A stretch of 64,000 nt of DNA from Vibrio porteresiae DSM 19223 (GCF_024347055.1 NZ_AP024895.1:1550001-1614000), one strand, 5' to 3'. Positions 1 to 9,244 are shown, counted from the first letter of the stretch. Notes: generated by a model not told the origin, from the sequence alone. A program made the numbers and translations.

Positions 1-564
1 GAGAAAACTTCAAAAACAGCGCTAGAGCTTAACGAATATGGGGTGAAGATCGACAGTATCATCGAAACCATTCAAGACATTGCAGAACAAACCAACCTAT
101 TAGCATTGAACGCGGCAATCGAAGCGGCTCGTGCTGGCGAACAGGGACGTGGGTTTGCGGTGGTGGCCGATGAAGTGCGTAACTTGGCCAGTCGAACCAA
201 AAAATCCACCGAAGAGATCCAGAGCATGATTGAAATCATGCAAAAATTGATTCGCGCGGTGGTGGATGTCATTAATGTCAACGTGAGCAAGAATGATTCC
301 AATATTGCCGTGGCAGAGCAAGCGGACAACGGGCTGGTTCAGATGAGTTCTTTGATTGGGCAGATCGTGGAAATGAACATGCAAATAGCGACGGCAACCG
401 AAGAGCAAAGCTCAACAGCGAAAGAGATCAGCCAAAGTGTGGTGCATATCAGTGATTCGGCAGAAGAGACTGCACGCGGTGCAATCAGTAATGCTGAGTC
501 GAGTGACACCTTGAAAGCGCAAGCCAGAACACAGCTGGGATTAATTGAGAAATTCCGCGTTTAG
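1..564 (+). CDS. Methyl-accepting chemotaxis protein, C-terminal part (truncated by window edge)
   Basis: The reading frame is open from base 1, so the gene begins before the window. What is present is the cytoplasmic signalling half of a chemoreceptor. It shows the highly conserved hairpin tip (EQTNLLALNAAIEAARAGE, then GRGFAVVADEVRNLA) that contacts CheA and CheW, followed by the descending coiled coil with Glu/Gln-rich methylation-type heptads (ATATEEQSST). The ligand-binding domain, membrane segments and HAMP lie outside, so the stimulus cannot be inferred. It ends in FRV, without the NWETF-type CheR tether. The next gene is unrelated and separated by a terminator. Confidence 0.95.
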   Translation, partial: EKTSKTALELNEYGVKIDSIIETIQDIAEQTNLLALNAAIEAARAGEQGRGFAVVADEVRNLASRTKKSTEEIQSMIEIMQKLIRAVVDVINVNVSKNDSNIAVAEQADNGLVQMSSLIGQIVEMNMQIATATEEQSSTAKEISQSVVHISDSAEETARGAISNAESSDTLKAQARTQLGLIEKFRV

Positions 565-590
565 ATATCATTGAGAGTACCCGTGTGAAC

Positions 591-617
591 AAAGGGAGCT
601 AAATGAGCTCCCTTTTT
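591..617 (+). terminator. Rho-independent terminator after the chemoreceptor gene
   Basis: A perfect stem (AAAGGGAGCT pairing with AGCTCCCTTT) with a five-base loop runs into a T tract. It closes the chemoreceptor transcript 27 bases after its stop codon. Confidence 0.9.
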
Positions 618-674
618 GTTTCCCTTGTTCTTCTGTGTTAAATTATAAAAATCAAAAAGTTATAAGGATATAAA

Positions 675-1142
675 ATGAAGCTTGAACACAGAGCCTTTCT
701 TAATGAATATCTCGCGACCCTGACATTAAGTGAGCGAGAGGCCATTCCTAAAGTCGCTGCCGAATACTTTTGTGCCGATGAATACAATGCCAATGAGTGC
801 GCGCGGCTAATCAATGCAGGCATTAAAACTGCCACGTGCAGTTTAAAACAGGGGTATGACGCCGAAAATGAACCACTACCTCAAGTTGGGCAACTGCTGG
901 TGGTGCTGGATTGGCAACAAAATCCTATCTGTATCGTAGAAAACACCAAAGTGGCGGTGTGCGAATTCGGTGATGTAGACGCCGAGTTTGCTGCCAAGGA
1001 AGGGGAAGGGGATCGCACCTATGAGTGGTGGCGTAACGCTCATCTAAACTTCTTCCACAATTATGCTCAGGAACTGGGCTGTGAATTTAATGATCATTCG
1101 TACATAGTGCAAGAGTGGTTCCAAAAGGTTTATCCCCGTTAA
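675..1142 (+). CDS. ASCH domain-containing protein
   Basis: This 155-residue soluble protein has the ASCH (ASC-1 homology) layout. A helical N-terminal part is followed by a beta-barrel segment carrying INAGIKTATCSL and VGQLLVVLDW, and then the characteristic C-terminal EGEGDRTYEWWRNAH region seen in this subfamily. ASCH proteins share the PUA-like fold and are expected to bind RNA or modified nucleotides; some members are amidohydrolases acting on acetylated cytidine. Which activity applies here cannot be read from the sequence. AAGGATATAAA just upstream of the ATG is a good ribosome-binding site. It appears monocistronic. Confidence 0.88.
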   Translation: MKLEHRAFLNEYLATLTLSEREAIPKVAAEYFCADEYNANECARLINAGIKTATCSLKQGYDAENEPLPQVGQLLVVLDWQQNPICIVENTKVAVCEFGDVDAEFAAKEGEGDRTYEWWRNAHLNFFHNYAQELGCEFNDHSYIVQEWFQKVYPR

Positions 1143-1192
1143 TGACTAAAGCCGCTAGGCGTCTTTCCCATCATAGAATTCTCTTCTTTTTC

Positions 1193-1225
1193 ATGGAATA
1201 TCATCGTTAAACCGAGATATTCCAT
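1193..1225. repeat. Perfect 10-bp inverted repeat in the 1143-1446 intergenic region
   Basis: ATGGAATATC and GATATTCCAT form perfect arms around a 13-base spacer. No T tract follows, so it is not an obvious terminator. It could be an operator or an RNA hairpin upstream of the diguanylate cyclase. The rest of 1143-1446 shows nothing recognisable beyond a partial direct repeat of GGTATC near 1336-1350. Confidence 0.6.
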
Positions 1226-1446
1226 CGACCACTGACACTTTCTTACTCTGCAATAAGCGCTGCTGAACTTGATTTTTTAACGCCATCGAACAGGGTTGAT
1301 AGTGTGTTAATTCCCTTATTTAAAGTGTTATTTGATAGGTATCTCGGTATCTAACGATAAAGGTGTGAACAACACCAAATCAATCTATTTCCTTGTATAC
1401 CATACGTTATGAGGTGAATACCCATGCTTTTTTAAGGTGAATTATT

Positions 1447-1512
1447 ATGGCAATGATTCAGGAAGAATTGGCGTTAAATGGAGTGGGGAACGATGACATT
1501 GCATGCGCGTAA
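1447..1512 (+). CDS. Possible 21-residue leader peptide overlapping the diguanylate cyclase start
   Basis: An ATG preceded by AAGGTG at a good distance opens a 21-codon frame (starts MAMIQEE, ends DDIACA). Its stop lies 20 bases inside the following gene, in a different frame. It is too short to recognise. Its value would be as a translated leader whose ribosomes pass over the cyclase start site, giving translational coupling. It may be chance; the good ribosome-binding site is the only evidence. Confidence 0.35.
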   Translation: MAMIQEELALNGVGNDDIACA

Positions 1513-2749
1513 CCAGCATACGCGTCTTTATCGTATTGCGAGATTGTTTGTTGTGTCATATGGGGTGCTGACGCTCTTAACTCTATTGCTCTACAAGCTG
1601 GTGGATTTACCTGGGTTAAAGGCTGTATTAGTTCAGGATAATGCTTTCTACAATGCGCTGGCTCAGGAGGATTTTGAGCATTGGAGTGATGATATTTCGC
1701 TGATTTATCTGGTGGCTAATCTATTAATGGGTACCTGTCTTGTGTTTGTCGCCTGGTATGTGGTTTCGCTAGCCATGCGTCGCGAAGCGGCTCAGTTAGA
1801 TCTTGTCATGGAGCGGGAGAAGTTTCGTATCGTCGCCGATTTTACTTATGACTGGGAGTTTTGGATGGCTCCCTCGGGGGAATTCATCTATATGTCGCCA
1901 GCCTGTGAACGTATCACGGGCTATTCGATTGAGGAATTTACTCAAGATAGTCATTTACTTGAGCGTTTAATTCACCCTGATGATTACGACGAGGTGGTAC
2001 GACACCTTGATAAAGAACATCGTGAGCAGGGGGTGCACAAAATTGATTTTCGTATTCGCACGGCCGATGGCGTTGAAAAATGGATTGCTCATACGTGCCA
2101 ACCCGTATTTAGTGACGCTGGCCATTTCATCGGACGTCGAGCGAGTAATCGTGATATCACGGATCGAAAGCAGATGGAGTTAGCGTTAGAACAATCGGCC
2201 ACTCACGATAGCCTTACCGGTTTGCCTAATCGAAAACTGCTTTACGAGCGGCTTGATCAACTCTTTATGCTGGTACAACGAGCAAAAACGCAGATGGCGA
2301 TCCTCTTTATCGACCTAGACCATTTTAAAGAGATCAATGATGAACTTGGGCATACCGCGGGTAACTATGTACTGTTAGAGACCGCGGGGCGAATGAACCA
2401 ACTGCTACGTCAAGGTGATACGTTGGCAAGGCTAGGTGGCGATGAATTTGTGGTGATATTGACTGATAGGAATACACCGCAGACCAGCCAAGAAATGGCT
2501 CATGGCCTATTGAAAGAGATTCACCGTGACATTGATATCCCGACTCAGGACAACACTATAGCGGTGCGTCGAGTGAGCGCCAGTATTGGCATTAGTTTCT
2601 ATCCTGATAACGGCGAGTCGATAGATAGGTTAATTAATGCAGCTGATGAAGCCATGTATTTGGCGAAAGCCTCTGGGCGTAACCAAGTTCGTTTTGCTGC
2701 AGAGGTTGCCGACAATACGGTGCAAGACGGAGCGTTTAGTGAAGCCTAG
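1493..2749 (+). CDS. Membrane-anchored PAS-GGDEF diguanylate cyclase
   Basis: This enzyme would make cyclic di-GMP from two GTP at the inner membrane. Order: TM1 (about 14-37), short periplasmic loop, TM2 (about 71-94), a PAS domain (about 107-225, ending in the usual GRRASNRDITDRKQ linker), and a GGDEF domain. The active-site motif is intact (RLGGDEFV), and an RxxD inhibitory site (RQGD) sits five residues before it, so product inhibition is expected. No EAL domain follows. The ATG at 1493 is preferred because GGAG lies nine bases upstream; an in-frame ATG at 1478 lacks a ribosome-binding site. The sensory input is presumably the PAS ligand or the small loop. Confidence 0.92.
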   Translation: MTLHARNQHTRLYRIARLFVVSYGVLTLLTLLLYKLVDLPGLKAVLVQDNAFYNALAQEDFEHWSDDISLIYLVANLLMGTCLVFVAWYVVSLAMRREAAQLDLVMEREKFRIVADFTYDWEFWMAPSGEFIYMSPACERITGYSIEEFTQDSHLLERLIHPDDYDEVVRHLDKEHREQGVHKIDFRIRTADGVEKWIAHTCQPVFSDAGHFIGRRASNRDITDRKQMELALEQSATHDSLTGLPNRKLLYERLDQLFMLVQRAKTQMAILFIDLDHFKEINDELGHTAGNYVLLETAGRMNQLLRQGDTLARLGGDEFVVILTDRNTPQTSQEMAHGLLKEIHRDIDIPTQDNTIAVRRVSASIGISFYPDNGESIDRLINAADEAMYLAKASGRNQVRFAAEVADNTVQDGAFSEA

Positions 2750-2843
2750 TGCTTTGATCAGCGAGCTAAACGGTTTTTAGTTAAGCTGAGTCTTAAATCA
2801 TGAAACTCAGGGGAATCCGCCAAAGTAGTCAGTCACATGATGA

Positions 2844-2861
2844 GGGCTCGATAGGGAGCCC
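2844..2861 (-). terminator. Weak hairpin downstream of the GntR gene
   Basis: GGGCTC and GAGCCC pair around a six-base loop just past the end of the minus-strand regulator gene. There is no T run, so termination here is uncertain. Confidence 0.3.
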
Positions 2862-2869
2862 ATAGTATG

Positions 2870-3763
2870 TTAAGAGAGTAACGTATCGATTTTAGACAAA
2901 TTAGCGATGGTGCTTTCAATGTGCTTGCGTAAATAATCGGACGCTTCGACATTCTTGCCCGCTTCCAGCAGATCCAACAAGTGCAGATGTTGGTGCACCT
3001 GTTCCAGATAGCGAGTACGATCTTTCATCGAACGATAGGAGAGCAAGCGACGTACGTTGTTGATTCTTAAAAGTGTATCAGAGAAAAATGGGTTGCCTGA
3101 AGCTTCCACAATCGCTTGGTGAAATTTAACGCCACGTTCATGTAACTGATCTGCCGTAAACGATTCAACATCCGCTTCTAGCATCTCCAATTCAATTTTG
3201 CGACATTGATCGATGGTCTTTTGAGCGAGATGATAGCTAGGCTCTAACAGAGCGGCGGGTTCAAGCGCCATACGTACTCGATAAGTTTGGATTAAACTCT
3301 CCGGCGTGGTCAGCATCGGGGAGAAAGTCCAGCCGTAGCCAGGCTTTTTAATGATCCAGCCTTCTTCAGCAATTCGTTTTAGTACGCTCTGTAATTGCAC
3401 ACTGGTTAAGTTGTAGCGCTGCTTTATCTGCTTTTCAGAAAACACATCATCCAGTTCACCTTTTAAGCGATCGTCTGCCATTTGGAAATAGACCGATTTG
3501 ACGATGTCTTGTTCAACTAAGCCCATTTCATCGAGCATGTCATCTGTGGGCATATCGACGATTTTTGCTAAAAAGTAGCCGCGCATCGGCTGTTTTTCCA
3601 GAATGCCTTTTTCCGCTAATGTTTCAAAAGCTCGATTAATTGGGCTGCGCGATAAGGAGAGCTTATCAGCAAAATATTGCGCAGAGAGATGTGCCCCTAT
3701 TGGAGTACGCTCTTGAGTTAGTAGATCGAGAATTTTGGCAGCGGTGGTGTGTTTTTTGGTCAT
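2870..3763 (-). CDS. GntR/FCD-like transcriptional regulator with two N-terminal winged helices
   Basis: This 297-residue regulator has a first winged helix (about 5-65, SAQYFADKLSLSRSPINRAF) and what looks like a second (about 85-150, SEKQIKQRYNLTSVQLQSVL). The C-terminal all-helical FCD-type effector domain (about 160-290) carries FHQAIVEASGNPFF, typical of the FadR/VanR group. Most GntR-FCD proteins have a single winged helix and about 220-240 residues, so the tandem arrangement explains the extra length. It follows the MatC-type transporter gene on the same strand and most likely controls the neighbouring catabolic cluster. The ligand is probably a carboxylic acid of that pathway (inference). 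Confidence 0.85.
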   Translation of the reverse strand: MTKKHTTAAKILDLLTQERTPIGAHLSAQYFADKLSLSRSPINRAFETLAEKGILEKQPMRGYFLAKIVDMPTDDMLDEMGLVEQDIVKSVYFQMADDRLKGELDDVFSEKQIKQRYNLTSVQLQSVLKRIAEEGWIIKKPGYGWTFSPMLTTPESLIQTYRVRMALEPAALLEPSYHLAQKTIDQCRKIELEMLEADVESFTADQLHERGVKFHQAIVEASGNPFFSDTLLRINNVRRLLSYRSMKDRTRYLEQVHQHLHLLDLLEAGKNVEASDYLRKHIESTIANLSKIDTLLS

Positions 3764-3908
3764 TCGGACATAGATGCAATTACGACAGAGAAGGCTAAGA
3801 GTATCGCTTAATCTGCCATAAATTCAAGCTACTAATTATAGAATAAACCTATCGTTGGCATTGGATGTAAGGATGGTAATGACAGACACGTGCCGACAAA
3901 AAGTGAGA

Positions 3909-3949
3909 TAGTCCCGCATAACTCAGGATTTAGAGAAGATGCGGGACTA
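3909..3949 (-). terminator. Terminator after the MatC-like transporter gene
   Basis: Perfect 11-bp arms (TAGTCCCGCAT and ATGCGGGACTA) surround a 19-base loop. On the minus strand the stem is followed shortly by a run of five T. It separates the transporter from the regulator gene. Confidence 0.75.
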
Positions 3950-3976
3950 CTAGTCAGTGTGGCTAAGTTTGCGCTG

Positions 3977-5242
3977 CTAGCATATTAGGCTAAAAAAACC
4001 GACGATCGCCAAAACAAATGAGATCACCATGGCAAAGGTTGCCCATGCAAAGAGTTCAACAAACATTTTGCTTGGAGTGTAGGTTTGCTCAGCTTCTTTA
4101 TTGGTGGCAATACCGGACATGATCAGTGCTCCAGTGGTTGATACTGGGCTAAGTCCAGACACTGTACCGCCCACTACCACCATAGCGACTAACTCGATAG
4201 CAGAGGCGTGTCCACCGAGTTGTTCAATGATGCCTTGGCATGTGGGTATGAGAGTTGGGAATACGACCCCAAGGCCAGAACTAAAGAAGGACATGATCGC
4301 CGATGTCATCACCATCACTGATGAGGCTGTTGTCGCAGTCATAATCGATGCTAACGATTGAGTAAGGATATCAAGCCCCCCAGATTTGAGCACGATGTGC
4401 ATGAGTAGCCCAACGCCACTGACCAAAATCAGTACCGACCAAGGAATGTTTTTGATGGCTTGATTCTCGTTGCCAGAACCGAACGCGGAGAGCGCGGCAC
4501 CAATGACAAAAGCAGTGAGTCCAACATTGAGTGAGAATCCCACGGCGCAAACGATCAGCAGTAGCAGTGCGCATAAAGATGTCCAGTGCACCCAAGTCAT
4601 ATGGGTATTCTCTACATAGTGATCGCTTGGCGCTGTGTCTTCTTCGGTTTTCCAGCCTTTGTACCAAATGTAGCAAGCGATAGCCAAGGCCACAGAAGTA
4701 AAGAATAAACTAAACCACACCGGAAACATTTGGTTTTCGATTTGTTGGCTGCTCATCAAATCTTTGACTAATACGCCTTCAGGGGTAATTTGGGTCATCC
4801 GCCCACCAAACACACCACATTGCCCAATAATGGCGAGCATAATGGGGTTAAGTTTCGCTTGGAAAGCAATGGGGATCGCGATAACTGGCACGATAGCTAA
4901 TACGGGGATTGCACCCGGACCGACAGCGCACAAAATAAATCCCACCAAATACATGGCGACGGGCAATAACTTTTTATTGTGTACCACGTTAACGATCTTT
5001 TTCGAAATAATATCGAGTGTGCCATTGCCACTCATGATGCTAAATAAATAAGTGACTCCCAGCATGGTAATAAAGAGTTTAACGCTGAATCCAGATAGTA
5101 TTTCCTTAGTTGGAATGTTATAAATGATGCTTAATATAAAAGCAAAAGCGATCATTAATATACCAACGTTAGTCTTTTTATAAAATCCGATAATAATCGA
5201 AAAACAAATCCCTAATATGGACATGACAGCTAAACTAGGCAT
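3977..5242 (-). CDS. MatC-like / SLC13-type carboxylate permease
   Basis: This 421-residue, highly hydrophobic protein has about ten to twelve membrane helices. Its organisation resembles the ion-transporter superfamily, with two similar halves and re-entrant signatures (CAVGPGAIPVLAIVPVIAIP in the first half; FFSSGLGVVFPTLIPT and VVGGTVSGLSPVSTTGALI in the second). The N-terminal half looks like the MatC dicarboxylate carrier family. It should import a di- or tricarboxylate with Na+ or H+. The gene lies 13 bases after the lactonase-like gene on the same strand, consistent with cotranscription and a shared substrate. The exact substrate is not visible. Confidence 0.85.
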   Translation of the reverse strand: MPSLAVMSILGICFSIIIGFYKKTNVGILMIAFAFILSIIYNIPTKEILSGFSVKLFITMLGVTYLFSIMSGNGTLDIISKKIVNVVHNKKLLPVAMYLVGFILCAVGPGAIPVLAIVPVIAIPIAFQAKLNPIMLAIIGQCGVFGGRMTQITPEGVLVKDLMSSQQIENQMFPVWFSLFFTSVALAIACYIWYKGWKTEEDTAPSDHYVENTHMTWVHWTSLCALLLLIVCAVGFSLNVGLTAFVIGAALSAFGSGNENQAIKNIPWSVLILVSGVGLLMHIVLKSGGLDILTQSLASIMTATTASSVMVMTSAIMSFFSSGLGVVFPTLIPTCQGIIEQLGGHASAIELVAMVVVGGTVSGLSPVSTTGALIMSGIATNKEAEQTYTPSKMFVELFAWATFAMVISFVLAIVGFFSLIC

Positions 5243-5255
5243 GATAATTTCCCTA

Positions 5256-6317
5256 TTATAATTCGCTGAAAATGATAGACGTAGGGCTGCCTACACTGGA
5301 GATCGTCTCCGCTTGACTTAATATGCCGAGCTGACGGTCAAAGTGATAGGCGATGATTTCATCGCTGTCTTCACAAGCGACATACAGCTTTTCACCTTGG
5401 CGATCAAAGGTCATAAAACGCGGTGTCTTGCCAGGAATCTGTAAAGAGTAACGATAGGTGATAAAGCCTGAATCGTTATCTACTTTGAAGACAGATAGCG
5501 CGTCATAAATTCGTGTTGATTCAATGACCCATTGGCCGGATTTATCGACCAAGATAGCACTCGATTGTCCTTCGCCTGTGTAGGTTTCTGGCATTACTGG
5601 AATGATTTGTTTCGCGGTTAATTTGCCAGATTTATCGTCAAAGTGGAAAAAGGTGATGGTATTGTCTTTTTCGTTCACTAGATAACAGAAGCGATTGTTA
5701 GGGTGAATCGCAATATGACGAGGTTCTGAATACTCTCTTGAACGGAAGTAATCTGCTTGGGTAAAACTGCCGTTATCATGATCGTATTTTAGAACGGTGA
5801 TACCCGCATAGCCAATTTGACGGCCTTGCTGTGGAACAAACAAGTAGTTCTCTTTGTGATCCCAAATACATTGGTGGGCATGGGAAATGGTTTCATCTGT
5901 TTTGCCCGCGAAACGAAATTGAGATACGAGTTTACCCAACGAACCGTCTTGCTCACGTTCGACAACAAACACAGTTCCACCTTGGAGCGTTGCAATCACT
6001 AAACGTTGATTGAATTTTTCCGGCACAATATAAACTGGGTTTTGACCTTCTGGTAAGGTCACCGTATTGAGATGGGTTAAGGTGCCGTCAGTACGATCGA
6101 TTTTATACGCAGAAACCTCACGTAAGTCACCATGGACGGTATAAACAAACTGTCTTTCTTTATCGAACGTTAAATAAGAAGGGTTATCCAGAATGTTAAG
6201 CGATTGACGTTCCTGCCAGCGATTCTCTTGGTCTATTGCAAAGAGCGTAATTCCTTTACCTCGCGCATTGCGATGTTTGGTAGTACGGGATCCAGTGTAG
6301 GCAATCGATGTAGTCAT
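5256..6317 (-). CDS. Lactonase-family seven-bladed beta-propeller protein (Pgl/YbhE-like)
   Basis: The 353-residue protein has the repeating propeller pattern of the 6-phosphogluconolactonase/muconate cyclase family: YLTFDKERQFVYTV, PRHIAIHPNNRFCYLVNE and PRFMTFDRQGEKLYVACE are equivalent strands of successive blades. There is no signal peptide, so it is cytoplasmic. Family members hydrolyse sugar lactones or act on carboxymuconates. Here it sits between an aconitase-like gene and a carboxylate carrier, so opening a hydroxy-acid lactone is a reasonable guess, not a demonstration. AAGGATAATAAC before the ATG supports the start. Confidence 0.85.
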   Translation of the reverse strand: MTTSIAYTGSRTTKHRNARGKGITLFAIDQENRWQERQSLNILDNPSYLTFDKERQFVYTVHGDLREVSAYKIDRTDGTLTHLNTVTLPEGQNPVYIVPEKFNQRLVIATLQGGTVFVVEREQDGSLGKLVSQFRFAGKTDETISHAHQCIWDHKENYLFVPQQGRQIGYAGITVLKYDHDNGSFTQADYFRSREYSEPRHIAIHPNNRFCYLVNEKDNTITFFHFDDKSGKLTAKQIIPVMPETYTGEGQSSAILVDKSGQWVIESTRIYDALSVFKVDNDSGFITYRYSLQIPGKTPRFMTFDRQGEKLYVACEDSDEIIAYHFDRQLGILSQAETISSVGSPTSIIFSEL

Positions 6318-6529
6318 GTTATTATCCTTTTTGTAGAGATAAGTTTCTAAATTAATATAACCATGAGCATGAAATGTAATCTGGCTTTATATTTCCATTT
6401 TTACGGCTGTTAATTTAAAGATTAGTTATTGGATAAGTATTATTATTTTTAGTTGTTTTTAAATATAATGGTGTTAGTGAGGTTTAAAATCTCCTTGAAT
6501 TAATTAGCTATTCTTTGTGATGATTTAAG

Positions 6530-6568
6530 ATAGGGTGGATATCTTCTATTTTCTGATATCCATCCTAT
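6530..6568 (-). terminator. Long hairpin between the AcnA-like and lactonase genes
   Basis: Arms ATAGGGTGGATATC and GATATCCATCCTAT pair over 14 bp with one mismatch around an 11-base loop, inside an AT-rich 279-base gap. It lies just past the end of the AcnA-like gene. With no clear T run it may attenuate or stabilise rather than end the transcript. Confidence 0.5.
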
Positions 6569-6596
6569 TTATCGTTTAATGTTTATTGAGTGGGTA

Positions 6597-9212
6597 TTAC
6601 TTTACACAGCCAAAGCGTTGCAAAATAAATTGGAATACCCCACCTTTACGTAGCAGCTCTGCCTCAAGTTGTGTCTCTACTGCTGCGGTTGCATGCAGCC
6701 GATCGATGGCACCATCTTTGCGTTTTACCGCAATAGTAATGCTCGCTTGAGGTGTCACATTTTCCGGTAAAGCGACAATTTCGATGGTATCGCCTGCTGT
6801 TAATCCCATGGTTTGCCACTGATATCGCGTAATCACTAGCGGCAAAATCCCCATACCAATTAGGTTGGAACGGTGGATACGTTCGTAACTTACGGCGATC
6901 ACCGCGTGAACATTAAGTAATTGCTGACCTTTCGCTGCCCAATCGCGTGATGAGCCCATACCATAACGTTCGCCGCCGACAATCACCGTTGGCTGGTGGT
7001 TGTCTCGGTATTTTTGCGCCACAGACCAAATGGGCTCGATGGTGTTGGTTGGAATATGCAGCGTATGACCTACGGGCGCTTCAGGGCAGAGCTTATTTTT
7101 CAAACTTTTGTTATAAAACGCACCACGCATCATCACTTCCCAGTTACCACGTCGGGAGGCAAACACATTCAAATCGTTGCGATCTTCTCCGCGTGCCACC
7201 AAATAATCGGCGATGAAACTGTCTGGCGGAATGGCACTCGCAGGTGATATGTGGTCAGTAGTGACGTCATCACCTAATGACAAAAGTGGGTAGGCCGTAT
7301 AGTGGCCGAGCAATGAGCCTGCGGAACTGTCGACAAACAGGGGGCGACGCAGCGTATTGGATGCTGGGTCCCATGGGAAGAGTGGTGAATCTTCCACCTC
7401 AAGAGCTTGCCACAATAAGTTATTACTGGCCTTGGCAAAATCACGGGCAAAGTCATCAGCGTTGAGCGCTTTTTGGGTGAATTCAGTGATTTCTTGGCGA
7501 GTTGGCCAGATATCTTTCAAGAAGACGTCGTTACCTTGTGAATCGGTAAAGAGGGGGTCGTTGGCTAAGTTAACCTTGGCATCTCCTGCGATTGCAAAAG
7601 CGACCACCAAGGCTGGAGACATCAAAAATCCCAGCTCAAGATCTGGGTGAATACGACCAGGGAAGTTACGGTTACCCGAAACAGCCGCGACGGGTTTGCA
7701 TTGCTTGGCTTTTTGAGCATCAGCAATCACTTTAGGCATCGGTCCTGGGTTACCGATACAGGTCGTACAGCCAAATCCCACAATGCCAAAGCCCAAGGAT
7801 TCAAGTTCAGACAGCAACCCTGCGCGTTTTAAGTAGCTGGCGGCTGCGGGTGACCCCGGGGCCAGGGATGTTTTTACCCAGCTTGGCACTTGCATACCGT
7901 ACTTATTGGCGTTACGAGCGAGTAAACCCGCCGCGATCAATTGCTGTGGGCTTGAGGTATTAGTACAGCTAGTAATTGCAGCAAAGGTAATTGGGAAAGA
8001 GGGCAGCAGATCGTGTTGGAATTCTGGTGCCTTTTCTTTCTCGGTCAAGATCTGAGGAATATCACCAAAGTGAATTAAATCTTGCGGACGTCTTGGGCCT
8101 GCCGCTTGCAGCTGAATTGCGCTCAAATCGATCTCAATTTGGCGAGTATAGCTTGGTTCTTGCGCGGCATCGAACCATAGACCATTAAGTTGGCTGTAGG
8201 CTTGCACCAGTTCAACACTGCTCTTCTCACGACCAGTGCGGTGTAAGTAAGCGAGGGTTTGATCGTCAATGGCAAAGTATCCCGTGGTTGCACCGTATTC
8301 TGGTGCCATATTGGCGACAACACTACGGTCATCCGCGGTTAGCGTTGAAACGCCAGGGCCATAAAATTCAACAAATTCACCAGTGACACCTAATTTACGT
8401 AATTCATGGGTCACTTTTAGGGCTAGGTCGGTTGCTTGAGCCATAGGATCCAATTCACCTACCAATTTCACACCCACGACATCAGGAATGCGGAGCATGG
8501 TTGGTACACCAAACATCACGCTTTGCGCTTCAAGGCCGCCAACACCCCAACCAAGGACACCGATACCATTAATCATCGGAGTATGGCTATCTGTTCCGAG
8601 CATCATGTCAGGAACCACCCATTGTTGACCCTCTTTTTCTTCCGTTTTCACAACTGTGGCGAGTTGCTCTAAGTTGATGGTGTGCATAATCCCTGTACCT
8701 GGAGGATTGATATGCACGTTTTCAAAGGCTTGGCTTGCCCAACGTAGGAACTGATAACGTTCACGGTTACGCTTCATTTCTAAAGCGAGGTTTTTGCTGA
8801 TCGCGTTTTCTTCGGCAAAATATTCAACCGCGAGTGAGTGGTCGACGGATACATCCACTTGCAGCAAGGGGTTGAGGATGGTGGGATCGATATCTTGTTC
8901 AGCCAGAGAATCACGCATCGCCGCCATATCGACGAGCGCCGGTGTGCTGGTAGTGTCGTGCATCAATACACGGCCTGGTTGGAATGGGATCTCTTTATCG
9001 CTAGAGCGATTATCAAGCCATGACAAGACGGATTGAATAGTGTTATCACGTTCTGCACCCTGCAAATGGCGTGCAGCATTTTCTAGTAATAGACGCATCA
9101 CATAAGGTAGTTGAGTGAGTTTATTACCGCAAATCTGGTGTAGATCGATGTAATGAAATTCTTGGTTGTGCCAAGAAAAAGGTTTAATAAAGTCAGTGGT
9201 GACGAAAGACAT
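6597..9212 (-). CDS. Aconitase of the AcnA/IRP type (paralogue in a catabolic cluster)
   Basis: This 871-residue iron-sulfur hydro-lyase has the full AcnA domain order: three catalytic domains, a linker and the swivelling domain. The three 4Fe-4S ligands are present at C416 (SCTNTSSP), C482 and C485 (GFGCTTCIGNPGP). Substrate-binding motifs DSHTPMINGIGVLGWGVGG and MGSSRDWAAKG are intact, so it should be active. It is slightly shorter than housekeeping AcnA (about 890). Its place beside a hydroxyacid dehydrogenase, a carrier, a lactonase-like gene and a divergent AcnB paralogue argues for a dedicated catabolic role. It could act on citrate-like or alkylated or hydroxylated tricarboxylates. It does not look like AcnD at the N terminus. 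GGGGTAACAGC precedes the ATG. Confidence 0.9.
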   Translation of the reverse strand: MSFVTTDFIKPFSWHNQEFHYIDLHQICGNKLTQLPYVMRLLLENAARHLQGAERDNTIQSVLSWLDNRSSDKEIPFQPGRVLMHDTTSTPALVDMAAMRDSLAEQDIDPTILNPLLQVDVSVDHSLAVEYFAEENAISKNLALEMKRNRERYQFLRWASQAFENVHINPPGTGIMHTINLEQLATVVKTEEKEGQQWVVPDMMLGTDSHTPMINGIGVLGWGVGGLEAQSVMFGVPTMLRIPDVVGVKLVGELDPMAQATDLALKVTHELRKLGVTGEFVEFYGPGVSTLTADDRSVVANMAPEYGATTGYFAIDDQTLAYLHRTGREKSSVELVQAYSQLNGLWFDAAQEPSYTRQIEIDLSAIQLQAAGPRRPQDLIHFGDIPQILTEKEKAPEFQHDLLPSFPITFAAITSCTNTSSPQQLIAAGLLARNANKYGMQVPSWVKTSLAPGSPAAASYLKRAGLLSELESLGFGIVGFGCTTCIGNPGPMPKVIADAQKAKQCKPVAAVSGNRNFPGRIHPDLELGFLMSPALVVAFAIAGDAKVNLANDPLFTDSQGNDVFLKDIWPTRQEITEFTQKALNADDFARDFAKASNNLLWQALEVEDSPLFPWDPASNTLRRPLFVDSSAGSLLGHYTAYPLLSLGDDVTTDHISPASAIPPDSFIADYLVARGEDRNDLNVFASRRGNWEVMMRGAFYNKSLKNKLCPEAPVGHTLHIPTNTIEPIWSVAQKYRDNHQPTVIVGGERYGMGSSRDWAAKGQQLLNVHAVIAVSYERIHRSNLIGMGILPLVITRYQWQTMGLTAGDTIEIVALPENVTPQASITIAVKRKDGAIDRLHATAAVETQLEAELLRKGGVFQFILQRFGCVK

Positions 9213-9244
9213 TGCTGTTACCCCAAAGCGTTTGTTTTTATTGG

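Noticed and set aside
6597..9212. Annotation as AcnD (2-methylcitrate dehydratase)
   Set aside because: The N terminus is AcnA-like, no prpBC or prpF genes are nearby, and the neighbours are of a different pathway.
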